Counted from the stretch's first letter, positions 50,156-60,123 are shown. The stretch is 64,000 nucleotides of DNA from Paraburkholderia sp. HP33-1 (GCF_021390595.1 NZ_JAJEJR010000001.1:3348001-3412000), one strand, 5' to 3'. Program-made: numbers and translations. The notes: generated by a model from the letters alone, not told the origin.

Positions 50156-50226
50156 CGTTGGTGTGTCCCTATTGCTGCTTGGATGAAGTGAAAATCGTTG
50201 GGGGTGCTTCGAGGCCACAGCGGCCA

Positions 50227-50910
50227 TCAGCTTTCGGCGTCCACCCGCACCTCGATCAGATGCCGCTCGGCGTCAAGCGACGGCACGTTCAGCCTGATGA
50301 TCTGTTCCATGTGGCAGCCCGCCGGTAACCGCCCGATTTCGTCATCCGGCCGCACACCTTTCATCGCCCAGATCGCGCCGTGCTCCGCAACCAGATGACG
50401 GGCCAGTGTAACGAAATCCGCGAGTTCTGCGAATGCGCGCGAGACGATTACGTCGAACTTTGCCGGTACTTCGGCGCCGGGCCGCAGCGTCTCCACACGG
50501 CCGGTCACGACCGAGAGGTTCGCGAGGCCCAGCTCGGCCTTCGCCTGTGCCTGAAAGGCGGTTTTTTTATGAACGATGTCGTTCGTGGTGACGGTCCAAT
50601 CGGGCAGCACGATCGCGAGCACGATCCCCGGCAGACCGCCGCCCGAACCGACGTCGAGCACCGACGATGGCCCACGCGGCGCCAGATGCGGCACGATCGA
50701 CAGCGAATCGAGGATGTGCTGGATCAGCATCTGCCGCGGATCGCGGATCGCCGTCAGGTTGTAGACGTTGTTCCACTTTGCGAGCAGCGCGACATAATCG
50801 AGTAGCTTGCGCTGCTGCTCGTCGCTCAGATCGATGCCAAGCTCGTGGACACCGTTGGCCAGCAACGACGTCAGCGCCTGCTGGTCGACTCCCCTCTGCG
50901 CAATCGTCAT
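50227..50910 (-). CDS. rsmG: 16S rRNA (guanine-527 N7)-methyltransferase
   Basis: A 227-residue class I methyltransferase that modifies the 530 loop of 16S rRNA. SAM-binding motif I is [38 protein letters not shown] and [15 protein letters not shown] are family signatures. Its start overlaps the mnmG stop by four bases (ATGA), indicating coupled translation. Confidence 0.96.
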   Translation of the reverse strand: MTIAQRGVDQQALTSLLANGVHELGIDLSDEQQRKLLDYVALLAKWNNVYNLTAIRDPRQMLIQHILDSLSIVPHLAPRGPSSVLDVGSGGGLPGIVLAIVLPDWTVTTNDIVHKKTAFQAQAKAELGLANLSVVTGRVETLRPGAEVPAKFDVIVSRAFAELADFVTLARHLVAEHGAIWAMKGVRPDDEIGRLPAGCHMEQIIRLNVPSLDAERHLIEVRVDAES

Positions 50911-52865
50911 TGCACCACCGGCTTGCTGTCGGCGCCGGGTTCGGCGGTTTTCGACGGACGACGTCCCAGACCGCGCTTCAGATGCACCATCAGCAGCGAG
51001 ATAGCGGCCGGCGTGATGCCCGAAATACGCGACGCCTGTCCAATCGTTTCCGGCCGGAACTGCATCAGCTTCTGGCGGGCTTCGAACGACAGCCCGCGTA
51101 CCTCGGTGTAGTCCAGCCCTTCCGGCAGACGCGTGTTCTCTTGCGCCTCGTTGCGCTCGATCTCATCGGCCTGCCGGTCGATGTATCCCTGATATTTGAC
51201 GCCAATTTCGATCTGTTCCTTGATCTGCGCGAGCAGCACTGGGTCTTCGGCCAGCGCTTCGGGCGCGCCGCAGGCGCCATCCCGCAGTCCGCAGACGCCG
51301 TCGTAGCTGACGCCCGGACGACGCAGCAAGTCTGCGAGGCTGTATTCGTGGTCGATCGGCTTACCGAGCAAGGCTGTCGCTTCGTCGGCGGATAACGTCT
51401 TAGGATTGACCCACGTTGAACGCAGGCGCTGTGTTTCACGTGAAACAGCGTCGCGCTTGCGGCTGAATGCGTCCCAGCGGGCGTCATCGACCACACCTAG
51501 TTCACGGCCGATCTCCGTCAGACGCATATCGGCGTTGTCTTCGCGCAAGCTCAGACGATATTCGGCACGGCTCGTAAACATCCGATACGGCTCTGACACA
51601 CCGCGCGTGACCAGATCGTCGACCAGCACGCCAAGATAAGCCTGATCGCGGCGCGGGCACCACGCGTCCCTGCCTTGCACGAACAGACCGGCGTTGATAC
51701 CGGCTAGAACGCCTTGTGCCGCCGCCTCTTCGTAGCCGGTCGTGCCGTTGATCTGACCAGCGAAGAACAGCCCACTGATCACCTTGGTTTCCAGCGATGC
51801 CTTGAGCCCGCGCGGATCGAAATAATCGTACTCGATCGCGTAGCCGGGCCGCAGGATATGCGCATGCTCAAGGCCGCGCATCGAACGCACCAGCTCAAGC
51901 TGCACGTCGAACGGCAGGCTCGTCGAGATTCCGTTCGGATAGAACTCGTTAGTCGTCAGGCCTTCGGGTTCGAGATAAATCTGATGCGATTCCTTCGACG
52001 CAAACCGATGAATCTTGTCCTCGATCGACGGGCAATAGCGCGGCCCCACCCCTTCGATCACGCCCGTGTACATCGGCGAACGATCGAGACCGCCGCGAAT
52101 GATGTCGTGCGTGCGTTGATTCGTATGCGTGACCCAGCACGGCACCTGGCGCGGGTGCTGCTCGACGCGTCCGAGGAACGAAAACACCGGTACCGGATCC
52201 AGATCGCCCGGCTGCTCTTCGAGCTGGGAATAGTCGATCGTACGGCCGTCGATGCGGGGCGGTGTGCCGGTTTTCAGACGCCCTTGCGGCAACTTCAGCT
52301 CTTTTAGCCGCGCCGACAGTGAAACCGCAGCCGGGTCGCCGGCGCGGCCGCCGGTGTAGTTGTTCAACCCCACGTGAATCTTGCCATCGAGGAACGTGCC
52401 GGCCGTCAGAACCACCGCGCGCGCGCGGAAACGAATGCCCACTTGCGTGACGGCACCGACGACGCGATCACCCTCGACCATCAGATCGTCCACGGCCTGC
52501 TGGAACAGCCACAGGTTCGGCTGATTCTCCAGACGATGACGAATCGCCGCCTTATACAGCACGCGGTCAGCCTGAGCCCTCGTAGCGCGAACCGCCGGTC
52601 CTTTCGACGAATTCAGGATCCGGAACTGGATGCCGCTTTCGTCGGTCGCGGCCGCCATGGCGCCGCCGAGCGCGTCGACTTCCTTGACCAGATGGCCTTT
52701 GCCGATACCGCCGATCGACGGATTGCAACTCATCTGCCCTAAAGTCTCAATGTTATGGGTCAAAAGCAGCGTTTTATTGCCCATGCGCGCCGACGCCAAA
52801 GCAGCTTCGGTGCCGGCATGACCACCGCCGACGACGATTACGTCAAATTCTGTGGGAAAAAGCAT
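50907..52865 (-). CDS. mnmG: tRNA uridine 5-carboxymethylaminomethyl modification enzyme MnmG (GidA)
   Basis: A 652-residue FAD protein that, with MnmE, modifies U34 of several tRNAs. The FAD-binding start [23 protein letters not shown] and the signatures [26 protein letters not shown] (in part), [16 protein letters not shown] [12 protein letters not shown] and [15 protein letters not shown] are present. It has a -10 TATAAT upstream (52921-52926). A parS palindrome lies inside the coding region at 51432-51447. Confidence 0.97.
   Translation of the reverse strand: MLFPTEFDVIVVGGGHAGTEAALASARMGNKTLLLTHNIETLGQMSCNPSIGGIGKGHLVKEVDALGGAMAAATDESGIQFRILNSSKGPAVRATRAQADRVLYKAAIRHRLENQPNLWLFQQAVDDLMVEGDRVVGAVTQVGIRFRARAVVLTAGTFLDGKIHVGLNNYTGGRAGDPAAVSLSARLKELKLPQGRLKTGTPPRIDGRTIDYSQLEEQPGDLDPVPVFSFLGRVEQHPRQVPCWVTHTNQRTHDIIRGGLDRSPMYTGVIEGVGPRYCPSIEDKIHRFASKESHQIYLEPEGLTTNEFYPNGISTSLPFDVQLELVRSMRGLEHAHILRPGYAIEYDYFDPRGLKASLETKVISGLFFAGQINGTTGYEEAAAQGVLAGINAGLFVQGRDAWCPRRDQAYLGVLVDDLVTRGVSEPYRMFTSRAEYRLSLREDNADMRLTEIGRELGVVDDARWDAFSRKRDAVSRETQRLRSTWVNPKTLSADEATALLGKPIDHEYSLADLLRRPGVSYDGVCGLRDGACGAPEALAEDPVLLAQIKEQIEIGVKYQGYIDRQADEIERNEAQENTRLPEGLDYTEVRGLSFEARQKLMQFRPETIGQASRISGITPAAISLLMVHLKRGLGRRPSKTAEPGADSKPVVQ
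51432..51447. promoter_or_regulatory. parS site (ParB-binding) inside mnmG
   Basis: TGTTTCACGTGAAACA, a perfect 16-bp palindrome identical to the widely conserved chromosomal parS consensus. It lies within the 3' part of mnmG, about 2 kb from parB. Confidence 0.95.
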
Positions 52866-52920
52866 CGCGGGATCTCACGCCAGATCGTCGCGTGAGCCTT
52901 TAAAGGAAATGTATGGGCGG

Positions 52921-52926
52921 ATTATA
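52921..52926 (-). promoter_or_regulatory. Probable -10 element of the mnmG promoter
   Basis: On the minus strand TATAAT lies ~55 bases before the mnmG start codon and just downstream of the parS-bearing terminator. The -35 region is weak. Confidence 0.55.
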
Positions 52927-52970
52927 ACGGGTTCGGTTTCGGCCCGAATTTCGTCCGATTGGCGAAACGA

Positions 52971-53007
52971 TAAAAAAGCGGTGTGTTTCACGTGAAACAC
53001 ACCGCTT
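52971..53007 (-). terminator. Intrinsic terminator with parS as its stem
   Basis: A perfect 32-bp palindrome (52976-53007) has the parS sequence TGTTTCACGTGAAACA (52984-52999) at its centre. On the minus strand it is followed by a six-T tract, which makes it a textbook intrinsic terminator 33 bases after the livF stop. It would insulate mnmG from the liv operon while also being a ParB-binding site. Confidence 0.85.
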
Positions 53008-53039
53008 CCTGAGAGAGCAACCGCCCAAAAAGTGCGGAC

Positions 53040-53819
53040 TTACGCGACCTTTTTAGCCAGGCCGAGATAGGTTTCGATCACGCGCGGATTCTGCGCGAGG
53101 TCAGTCGCCGGTCCTTCCAGTGCCAGTTCGCCGGTTTCCAGCACGTAACCGTAGTCCGAGATCTGCAACGCAGCGCGCGCATTCTGCTCGATCAACAGCG
53201 TCGCGACACCGGTCTGCCGCAGCGCGCTGATGATGTGGAAAATCTCCTTAACAATCAGCGGCGCTAGACCGAGGCTCGGTTCGTCCAGCATCAGCAGATC
53301 GGGTTTGCCCATCAACGCGCGGCCGACCGCGAGCATCTGCCGCTCGCCACCGGACAGCGTGCCGGCCGCCTGCTTGCGCCGCTCCTTCAGTCGCGGAAAC
53401 AGCTCGAACACCGGTTCCAGCTGATCGAGAAAATTGCGCTCCCCTGCCCGCTTGCGTCGGTAGGCACCAAGCAGCAGATTATCTTCCACCGTCATCGACG
53501 CGAACAGCTCACGCTTTTCCGGCACCAGGCACATACCGAGCGCGACGCGTTTTTCGACCGGCACCGCGCTGACGTCATCTCCCTGATAGGTAATCGCGCC
53601 TTTCGCATGGCCGGAGGTCGGCAACGCGCCCATGATCGCATTCAGCAGCGTCGATTTGCCGGCCCCGTTCGGGCCGATCACAGAGACGATCTCCCCCGCC
53701 CGCACCTTGATCGCCGCATTGTGCAGCGCCTCAACCTTGCCATAGCGGACCGACAATTGATTCACCTCGAGAATCAGCCCCGCCGCCGCTACGCCGGTCG
53801 TCGTCCTGTTTTCCATCAT
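53040..53819 (-). CDS. livF: High-affinity branched-chain amino acid ABC transporter ATP-binding protein
   Basis: The LivF-type ATPase, 259 residues from ATG 53819. Walker A is [16 protein letters not shown], the ABC signature is [15 protein letters not shown], and Walker B is [16 protein letters not shown]. The start overlaps the livM-livG stop (ATGATG, four bases), so translation is coupled. Longer in-frame starts run deep into the preceding gene and are rejected. Last gene of this transport operon, followed by the parS terminator. Confidence 0.93.
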   Translation of the reverse strand: MMENRTTTGVAAAGLILEVNQLSVRYGKVEALHNAAIKVRAGEIVSVIGPNGAGKSTLLNAIMGALPTSGHAKGAITYQGDDVSAVPVEKRVALGMCLVPEKRELFASMTVEDNLLLGAYRRKRAGERNFLDQLEPVFELFPRLKERRKQAAGTLSGGERQMLAVGRALMGKPDLLMLDEPSLGLAPLIVKEIFHIISALRQTGVATLLIEQNARAALQISDYGYVLETGELALEGPATDLAQNPRVIETYLGLAKKVA

Positions 53820-55600
53820 TCCACCCCACCCAGATAGGCTTCGAGCACTGCGGGATCCTGCTGCAGTTCCTGTGGCAGCCCCTCGGCGATCCGCGTGCCA
53901 AATTCCATGACCACGAGCCGGTCCGTCAGATTCATCACGAAATCCATGTCGTGCTCGACGAGCAATATGCTCATCCCCTCCGCCTTCAGCCGGCGCAGCA
54001 GATCGGCAAGCTGCAGCTTTTCCTGATAGCGCAAACCTGCTGCCGGTTCGTCGAGCAATAACAAAGTCGGATCGCAGCACAGCGCGCGCGCAATTTCTAG
54101 TATTCGCTGCTGACCGAGCGCGAGGCTGCCCGCTTCGTCGTACATATGCTGTTCGAGGCCGACGCGACGAATCTGCCGTGCGGCTTCAGCCATCAGTCGC
54201 GCTTCTTCTGCGCCGTTTAGCCGCACGACGCTGCGCCACACGCCCGCGTGGCCACGCAGATGCGCGCCGATCGCGACGTTCTCGAGCACGGTCATGCCCG
54301 GCAGCAGCTTCACGTGCTGGAACGTCCGGCCGATGCCCCGCTTGACGATTTCACGTGAACTCAGCGCATCGATGCGCTCGCCGTGGAACGTGATCTCGCC
54401 GCTCGACGCCTGGAGCACGCCCGTCACGAGATTGAACGTCGTCGACTTGCCGGCGCCGTTCGGCCCGATCAGCCCGATGATTTCCCCTGCTTTGACCTCG
54501 AAGCTCACGTCGTTCACCGCGACGAGGCCACCGAACTGTTTGCGCGCCTTGTTCACCGTCAGCAGGTCTTCGCCGGCCCGCGGCTTGTTGCGCTGCGGCA
54601 GAGGCTCCGCATGATCCGCGAGATGCGCACGTGGGCCGCGCGGAAAGAAGCGCGCGACGAACGGCCATACGCCCTGTCGCGCGTACTGCAGCAACAGCAC
54701 CATGATGATTCCGAACACGATCACTTCGAAGTTGCCGTTCTCGCCGAGCAGTTTCGGCAGCAGCGTCTGCAGATAGTCCTGCAGCACGGTCAAAATCGCC
54801 GCGCCTAGCACCGCGCCCCAGACGTGCGAGACGCCACCCACCACTGCCATGAACAGAAACTCGATGCCGTGATTCAGGCCGAATGGCGTGGGATTCACCG
54901 CGCGCTGCAAGTGCGCGTAGAGAAAGCCCGACACAGATGCGAGCACCGCCGCATAAACGAAGATCACGACGCGCATCCAGCCGGTGTTGACCCCCATCGA
55001 CTCTGCCATCAGACCACCACCGCGCAGCGCGCGAATCGCGCGGCCCGGCCGGCTATTAAGCAGATTCTGAACAGAAACGACCGCACCGAGCACGACCACC
55101 CAGATCAGGTAATAGATATGGCGGCCGGACTCGAGGTTTATCCCAAAAACATTCAACACCGGGATGCCGTTGATCCCGTCGTACTTGCCAAGCATGTCCA
55201 GATTGCCGAACAGGTAAAACAGCGCAAGCCCCCACGCAATCGTGCCGAGCGGCAGGAAGTGGCCCGACAGACGCATCGTCACGAGACCGAGCATCAGCGC
55301 GATCAGCGCAGTGACGATCACGCCAGCGATCAGCGCGAGCCACGGCGACACGCCGAAGTTCGTCGTCAGATACGCGGTCGCATAGGCGCCGATGCCGACG
55401 AACGCGGCCTGCCCGAAGCTCGTCATGCCGCCGATACCGGTCAACAGCACGAGGCCGATCGCGACGATCGAATACAGGCCGATGTAGTTGAGCAGCGTGA
55501 CCCAGTACTCGGGCACATGAATCGGATGCGGCAGCGCCGGTAACGCGAACAGGACGATGAGGAACAGCCAGAAGAACTTCTTTTGCATGATCCGTTTCAT
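53816..55600 (-). CDS. Fused branched-chain amino acid ABC transporter permease and ATPase (LivM-LivG)
   Basis: One polypeptide of 594 residues joins two transporter parts. The first ~320 residues are a LivM permease with about eight hydrophobic segments and the [16 protein letters not shown] and [17 protein letters not shown] motifs. A charged linker leads into a LivG ATPase: Walker [17 protein letters not shown], signature [15 protein letters not shown], Walker [14 protein letters not shown], and a C-terminal EAYLGG. I chose ATG 55600 because GGGGAG lies 7 bases upstream; livH ends 4 bases before. Confidence 0.93.
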   Translation of the reverse strand: MKRIMQKKFFWLFLIVLFALPALPHPIHVPEYWVTLLNYIGLYSIVAIGLVLLTGIGGMTSFGQAAFVGIGAYATAYLTTNFGVSPWLALIAGVIVTALIALMLGLVTMRLSGHFLPLGTIAWGLALFYLFGNLDMLGKYDGINGIPVLNVFGINLESGRHIYYLIWVVVLGAVVSVQNLLNSRPGRAIRALRGGGLMAESMGVNTGWMRVVIFVYAAVLASVSGFLYAHLQRAVNPTPFGLNHGIEFLFMAVVGGVSHVWGAVLGAAILTVLQDYLQTLLPKLLGENGNFEVIVFGIIMVLLLQYARQGVWPFVARFFPRGPRAHLADHAEPLPQRNKPRAGEDLLTVNKARKQFGGLVAVNDVSFEVKAGEIIGLIGPNGAGKSTTFNLVTGVLQASSGEITFHGERIDALSSREIVKRGIGRTFQHVKLLPGMTVLENVAIGAHLRGHAGVWRSVVRLNGAEEARLMAEAARQIRRVGLEQHMYDEAGSLALGQQRILEIARALCCDPTLLLLDEPAAGLRYQEKLQLADLLRRLKAEGMSILLVEHDMDFVMNLTDRLVVMEFGTRIAEGLPQELQQDPAVLEAYLGGVE

Positions 55601-55604
55601 CGCG

Positions 55605-56660
55605 TCACTCCCCTTCCTCTTCGGCATGCGGGCTCGCAAGACTGCGCCACAGCAGCACCGGGATGATCAGCGTGAACACGATTACTTCCTTATAAGCACT
55701 GGCCCAGAACGACGAATACGACTCCAGCAGACCAACGAGAATCGACCCGGCCGCCGCGAGCGGATAGCTGACCAGACCGCCGATGATTGCGCCCACGAAG
55801 CCCTTCAATCCGATCAGGAAGCCCGAGTCGTAGTAGATCGTGGTGAGCGGTGCGACGAGGATGCCGCACAACGCGCCAAGCCCCGCTGCGAGCGTGAACG
55901 CGAGACGTCCCGCCTGCGTCGTGCCGATGCCGACGAGCCGCGCGCCGAGCCGGTTCACCGACGTCGCGCGCAACGCCTTGCCAGAGATCGATCGATCGAA
56001 GTAGAGATACAGCGCGCCGATCAGAAAGACCGCGGTGCCGATCACCCACAGGCTCTGCCCGGAGATCGACAGCGTGCCGACGTTGAACGTCGCATCGGAA
56101 AACGCGTTGGTGCGCGAGCCCTCCGCGCCGAACATCACGAGGCCGAGACCGACCATCGCGAAATGCACGGCCACCGCGACGATCAACAGCAGCAGCGTGG
56201 TCGCTTCCGCGATCGGCTCAATTGCGAGCCGATAAACGAACGGCCCCATCGGAATCACGATCAGGAGCGTCAGCGCGATCTGCACAATCATCGGCAGCGG
56301 CTGCAGGAAAATGCCGCGCGTGAGCGCGTAGACCGCAATCGGGAACAGCAGGTACTTCCCTGCCAGCACGGGCAGCGTACGTGCCGCACGTCGGCGTCGC
56401 TCCACGCGCCGCAACACGGCTGTCGTCTCGACGACGAAGCATGCGGCGCCCATCGCCATCAACAGCCAGCAAGTGGCCGGAAACTTCTGCGTCTGAAGTG
56501 CGGCGAGAGTCAACGCGCCGTACGAAACGAACTCCCCTTGCGGGATGAAGATCACCCGCGTGACGGAGAACACCAGCACCAGCGCAAGCGCGAGCAGCGC
56601 GTAGATCGCGCCGGTCGTGATGCCGTCCTGCGCGAGGATCGCCGCAATTGATAGATCCAT
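55605..56660 (-). CDS. Branched-chain amino acid ABC transporter permease (LivH type)
   Basis: A 351-residue inner-membrane protein from ATG 56660, with GAGGAAG upstream. The start AILAQDGITTGAIYALLALALVLVF and RVIFIPQGEFV are the LivH signatures. About eight hydrophobic segments follow, with the EAA-like loop GLVSYPLAAAGSILVGLLESY near the end. It is longer than E. coli LivH owing to a charged insert (RRVERRRRAART). It is followed 4 bases later by the livM-livG fusion. Confidence 0.92.
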   Translation of the reverse strand: MDLSIAAILAQDGITTGAIYALLALALVLVFSVTRVIFIPQGEFVSYGALTLAALQTQKFPATCWLLMAMGAACFVVETTAVLRRVERRRRAARTLPVLAGKYLLFPIAVYALTRGIFLQPLPMIVQIALTLLIVIPMGPFVYRLAIEPIAEATTLLLLIVAVAVHFAMVGLGLVMFGAEGSRTNAFSDATFNVGTLSISGQSLWVIGTAVFLIGALYLYFDRSISGKALRATSVNRLGARLVGIGTTQAGRLAFTLAAGLGALCGILVAPLTTIYYDSGFLIGLKGFVGAIIGGLVSYPLAAAGSILVGLLESYSSFWASAYKEVIVFTLIIPVLLWRSLASPHAEEEGE

Positions 56661-56757
56661 ACTTCCTCGTCCTGAAGCGTCGAAATCGAAATACCGGGAA
56701 ACGGTCGTGACGGCGCGGCTCGTACTCGGCCATCGACCTGCAATGCCTGAAAAGACA

Positions 56758-56814
56758 ACCGCCGCGCCGTGTCCCGGCGCGGCGGTCGATGCCATTGTCG
56801 TCGAACACAATGGC
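56758..56814 (-). promoter_or_regulatory. Two consecutive hairpins between binding-protein and permease genes
   Basis: ACCGCCGCGCCG/CGGCGCGGCGGT (12-bp perfect stem, 56758-56786) and GCCATTGT/ACAATGGC (8-bp stem, 56791-56814) lie between the binding-protein stop and livH. On the mRNA the GC-rich stem is followed by TTGTCTTTT, so it could act as a partial terminator or as an mRNA-stabilising end for the binding-protein message. Confidence 0.7.
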
Positions 56815-56880
56815 AATGCGGCGTCATGCACCGCAGATTGCGCGAGAGGCGCGTACCGCTAGTTGTCTTTGTAGAGGGTC

Positions 56881-58041
56881 TTAATCGTTCTGCAGCTTCC
56901 ACTTGCCGTCGACGATCTGCACGATCACGCGTGCGCGCTGGTCGAGGCCGTTGTGGTCGGTCGCAGTGGTGTTCATGATGCCGTGCGACACCGGCAGCTC
57001 CTTGATGTTTTCGAGCGCATTGCGCAGCGCCAGGCGGAACTCGGGCGTGCCCGGCTGCGCGGTCTTCAAGGCGACCGGAATCGCGGCCTGCAGCATCTGG
57101 CCGGCATCCCACGCGTGACCACCGAAGGTCGCGACCGAACCCGCGCCATACGCCTTCTCATACGCGCTCTTATAGGCTTCCGACGACTTCTTCACCGGGT
57201 TCGAGTCCGGCAGCTGATCGACGACGAGAATCGGACCGGCCGGCAGAAGCTCGCCTTCGCAATCCTTGCCGCAAACGCGCAAGAAATCGTTGTTCGCGAC
57301 ACCGTGCGTCTGATAGATCTTGCCCTTGTAGCCACGCTCCTTCAGCGTCCTGGCCGGCAACGCCGCCGGCGTGCCCGAGCCCGCGATCAGCACCGCATCG
57401 GGATTCGCGCCGATCGTCTTCAGCACCTGGCCCGTCACCGATGCGTCGGTGCGGTTGAAGCGCTCGTTCGACACGATCTTCAGGTTGTGCGCTTTCGCCG
57501 CGGCGTCGAACGTCGTGTTCCAGCTTTCGCCGTATGCATCCGAGAAGCCGATGAAGCCGACCGTCTTCACGCCGTGATGCTGCATGTAATCGGCGATCGC
57601 ATCGGCCATCAGGCTGTCGTTCTGAGGCGGTTTGAACGCCCATGCGCGCTTCGCATCCATCGGCTGGATGATCGCTGCCGATGCCGCGAGCGAGATCACC
57701 GGCGTCTTGCCTTCGGCGGCGGGATCGAGCATTGCGAGCGAATTCGGCGTGACGGTCGAGCCGATGATCGCGTCGACGTGATCTTCGTCGATCAGCTTGC
57801 GCGTGTTCTGCACGGCCTTGCTGGTATCCGACCCGTCGTCGAGAATGATGTACTGCACGCTCTTACCGGCAATCTCCTTCGGCAGCAGTGCGATCGTGTT
57901 CTTCTCAGGAATCCCGAGCGATGCGGCCGGCCCTGTCGTCGACAGCGTGACACCGATCTTCACCTGCGCGAATGCCGCCCCCGCGCCGCACATCAGCGCC
58001 ATCGCGATGCTGGTGCGTACCCAATGCCTTGTGATTTTCAT
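56881..58041 (-). CDS. Branched-chain amino acid ABC transporter substrate-binding protein (paralogue 1)
   Basis: A 386-residue periplasmic binding protein from ATG 58041, with the signal peptide ITRHWVRTSIAMALMCGAGA then AFA. The mature start VKIGVTLSTTGPAASLGIPE and YGESWNTTFDAAAKAHNLKIV-type segments fit the HAAT family. It has two Cys in RVCGKDCEGELLP that could form a disulfide. It is closely related to the next gene upstream (58399-59565). The ligand is not identifiable. Confidence 0.93.
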   Translation of the reverse strand: MKITRHWVRTSIAMALMCGAGAAFAQVKIGVTLSTTGPAASLGIPEKNTIALLPKEIAGKSVQYIILDDGSDTSKAVQNTRKLIDEDHVDAIIGSTVTPNSLAMLDPAAEGKTPVISLAASAAIIQPMDAKRAWAFKPPQNDSLMADAIADYMQHHGVKTVGFIGFSDAYGESWNTTFDAAAKAHNLKIVSNERFNRTDASVTGQVLKTIGANPDAVLIAGSGTPAALPARTLKERGYKGKIYQTHGVANNDFLRVCGKDCEGELLPAGPILVVDQLPDSNPVKKSSEAYKSAYEKAYGAGSVATFGGHAWDAGQMLQAAIPVALKTAQPGTPEFRLALRNALENIKELPVSHGIMNTTATDHNGLDQRARVIVQIVDGKWKLQND

Positions 58042-58337
58042 TGCGAGTCTCCAAACGCCTTGAATAGCGCCTCTCTGTAAGCCGGCTTGCTGGGCCGGGT
58101 GTCTGAATCTATTGAGCGGGACCAGGTGTGCCAAGCATGGTTTTCCCTGCTCGACGCGCATACCTTCGCCTTTCTGTGCCGCGGCTGTGTTCCGATCAAT
58201 CACCGACAAACCACTAATATGTTAGTAGCTTGCGTTCTGCGATATCGACGGTCAAGAGAGCGTGCACTAAATGCGGGTTTGCCCTGAAGCAGCGAAACCA
58301 CACTTTTGCGCGCTGCCGACGCCATGCCCAGGCAATA

Positions 58338-58368
58338 AAAAAGACGCGTCAACTGCACGCGTCTTTTT
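58338..58368. terminator. Intrinsic terminator between the two binding-protein genes
   Basis: AAAAAGACGCGT and ACGCGTCTTTTT pair perfectly (12 bp) around CAACTGC, with T tracts on both strands. On the minus strand it follows the upstream binding-protein stop by 30 bases. Confidence 0.88.
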
Positions 58369-58398
58369 CGATGAGGTCCCTCGGCGCAGAGCCTTCGC

Positions 58399-59565
58399 TC
58401 AGTCGCTGGTCAGCTTCCACTTGCCGTCGACGATCTGCACCATCACACGCGCCCGCTGATCGAGACCGGCGTGGTCGTTCGCGCTCATGTTGAAGATGCC
58501 ATGCGACGCGGGCAGATCCTTCGTGCCTTCGAGCGCGGTGCGCAGCGCCTCGCGGAATGCCGGCGTGCCGGGCGGGCCCTTCTTCAATGCGAGCGGGATC
58601 GCATGCTGCAACAGCAGGCCCGCGTCCCATGCGTGACCGCCGAACGTCGACACTGAGCCCGCGCCATACGCGGTTTCATACGCGTGCTTGTACGCAAGCG
58701 CGCTCTTCTTCACCGGATTCGCATCGGGCAGTTGCTCAGCGACCAGCAGCGGGCCGGCGGGCAGCCACGTGCCGTCGCAATCCTTACCGCACACGCGCAG
58801 GAAGTCGTTGTTCGCGACACCGTGCGTCTGATAGTACTTGCCCTTGTAGCCGCGCTCCTTCAATGTTTTCTGCGGCAGCGCGGCCGGCGTGCCCGCGCCC
58901 GCGATCAGCACCGCGTCCGGGTTCTGCGACATCATCTTCAGCACCTGGCCCGTAACCGATGCATCGTTGCGAGCAAAGCGCTCGTTCGCGACGATCTTGA
59001 TCTTCGCCAGGTCAGCAGCCTTGCCGAATTCCTTGAACCAGCTTTCGCCGTACGCGTCGGAAAAGCCGATGAACGCGACCGTTTTCACGCCGTGATTCGC
59101 CATGTGCTGCGCGATCGCGGTAGCCATCAGGATGTCGTTTTGCGGCGTCTTGAAGACCCATCCGCGCTTCGCGTCCATCGGTTCGACGATGCCCGCGGCC
59201 GCGGCCATCGAGATCATCGGCGTAGAGGTTTCGGCGGCGACGTCGATCATGGCGAGCGAGTTCGGTACGACGGTCGAGCCGATCAGCGCATCGACGTGGT
59301 CTTCGCTAGTGAGCTTGCGGGTGTTCTTGACCGCCTGAGTGGAGTCCGTCGCGTCGTCGAGGACGATGTAGTCGATTTTCTGGCCCGCTACTTCTTTCGG
59401 CAGCAGCGCAATCGTGTTCTTTTCCGGAATCCCGAGTGAGGCGGCAGGCCCTGTTGCCGACACGGTGACGCCGATTTTCACGTCCGCGAATGCATGACCG
59501 CTCCATGCAGCCGAAACTCCAGTGGCGACCACTGCCGCGCTGATCCATCGCAATGCCGACTTCAT
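58399..59565 (-). CDS. Branched-chain amino acid ABC transporter substrate-binding protein (paralogue 2)
   Basis: A 388-residue periplasmic binding protein with the signal peptide ALRWISAAVVATGVSAAWSG then HAFA. The mature sequence is collinear with the downstream paralogue: VKIGVTVSATGPAASLGIPEK, DYIVLDDATDSTQAVKNTRK and RVCGKDCDGTWLP. GAGGAG precedes the ATG. It has its own terminator and its own operator-like repeats upstream, so it can be regulated separately from paralogue 1. Confidence 0.93.
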   Translation of the reverse strand: MKSALRWISAAVVATGVSAAWSGHAFADVKIGVTVSATGPAASLGIPEKNTIALLPKEVAGQKIDYIVLDDATDSTQAVKNTRKLTSEDHVDALIGSTVVPNSLAMIDVAAETSTPMISMAAAAGIVEPMDAKRGWVFKTPQNDILMATAIAQHMANHGVKTVAFIGFSDAYGESWFKEFGKAADLAKIKIVANERFARNDASVTGQVLKMMSQNPDAVLIAGAGTPAALPQKTLKERGYKGKYYQTHGVANNDFLRVCGKDCDGTWLPAGPLLVAEQLPDANPVKKSALAYKHAYETAYGAGSVSTFGGHAWDAGLLLQHAIPLALKKGPPGTPAFREALRTALEGTKDLPASHGIFNMSANDHAGLDQRARVMVQIVDGKWKLTSD

Positions 59566-59597
59566 CCTGCTCCTCTATTAACCCCATTATTCAATTG

Positions 59598-59637
59598 CAA
59601 TTAAATCCACGAATTTAATTGCCGACCCAGTGGTCGG
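59598..59637. promoter_or_regulatory. Two adjacent inverted repeats upstream of the binding-protein gene
   Basis: CAATTAAAT (59598-59606) and ATTTAATTG (59613-59621) form a 9-bp inverted repeat. CCGACC-CAGT-GGTCGG (59622-59637) directly abuts it. They lie 33-72 bases before the start codon at 59565, in the expected promoter zone. The second has the shape of a TetR-type operator; no such regulator is encoded nearby. Confidence 0.6.
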
Positions 59638-59783
59638 TAAATGACGAGTTTAGCGGACGCAAGCGCCGCGCTGCAAGCAGCTCGCAGACTTGCGACGTTT
59701 AAAGACAGCGCTTCGCGGGGAATAAAAAATGGCTTGCGGATTAGCCGGATATTGCGCCGAATAAATTCGAGAGCGCAAATGAA

Positions 59784-59817
59784 AAAGCGCTGTTGGATAT
59801 CAATCCAACAGCGCTTT
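59784..59817. terminator. Strong hairpin, probable intrinsic terminator
   Basis: AAAGCGCTGTTGGAT and ATCCAACAGCGCTTT pair perfectly (15 bp) around ATCA. Short T-rich tracts follow on either strand. It lies between the livM stop (60124) and the next transporter operon's promoter zone, so it may end the upstream transporter transcript. Confidence 0.75.
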
Positions 59818-60123
59818 CTTCTGGGCACTTAGTGCCTCAATTGTCTCCTCGTTCTCCACCTGCAAATTCGTGGTGCATCAGAACTGGGTGAAGATTAAAC
59901 GACCGCCTAAGCTGTAACAACTAGCAATTACCCTAGTGGTGCACTGCGGCACCGAACTGGGGCAGGTTCGGCGGATTTACGCCGCACAATTTGCCGCAAG
60001 TTCGCTCAACCCTCTGATTCAGCGGACCTTCATGAAGAGGTGCAATTAGATCGGATGCCGAAGGAATGGTTTATCGCACTGCATCAAGCGCGCGACCTTG
60101 CAGGCCCGATCAAACAGATGATC

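Larger units (their letters stand above)
59566..60123. other. Intergenic region between two transporter operons
   Basis: About 560 bases. The part near 59598-59637 holds inverted repeats and 59784-59817 a strong hairpin (separate entries). The remaining 59823-60123 shows no gene or signal I can support. Confidence 0.5.

Noticed and set aside
50907..53007. An oriC in the mnmG region
   Set aside because: The parS sites and gene order suggest the origin is near, but there is no dnaA gene, no cluster of DnaA boxes and no AT-rich unwinding region here.
54347..54362. TTTCACGTGAA-like sequence resembling parS in the livM-livG gene
   Set aside because: Only about 11 of 16 positions match and the outer bases differ on both sides, so it is not called as a parS site.
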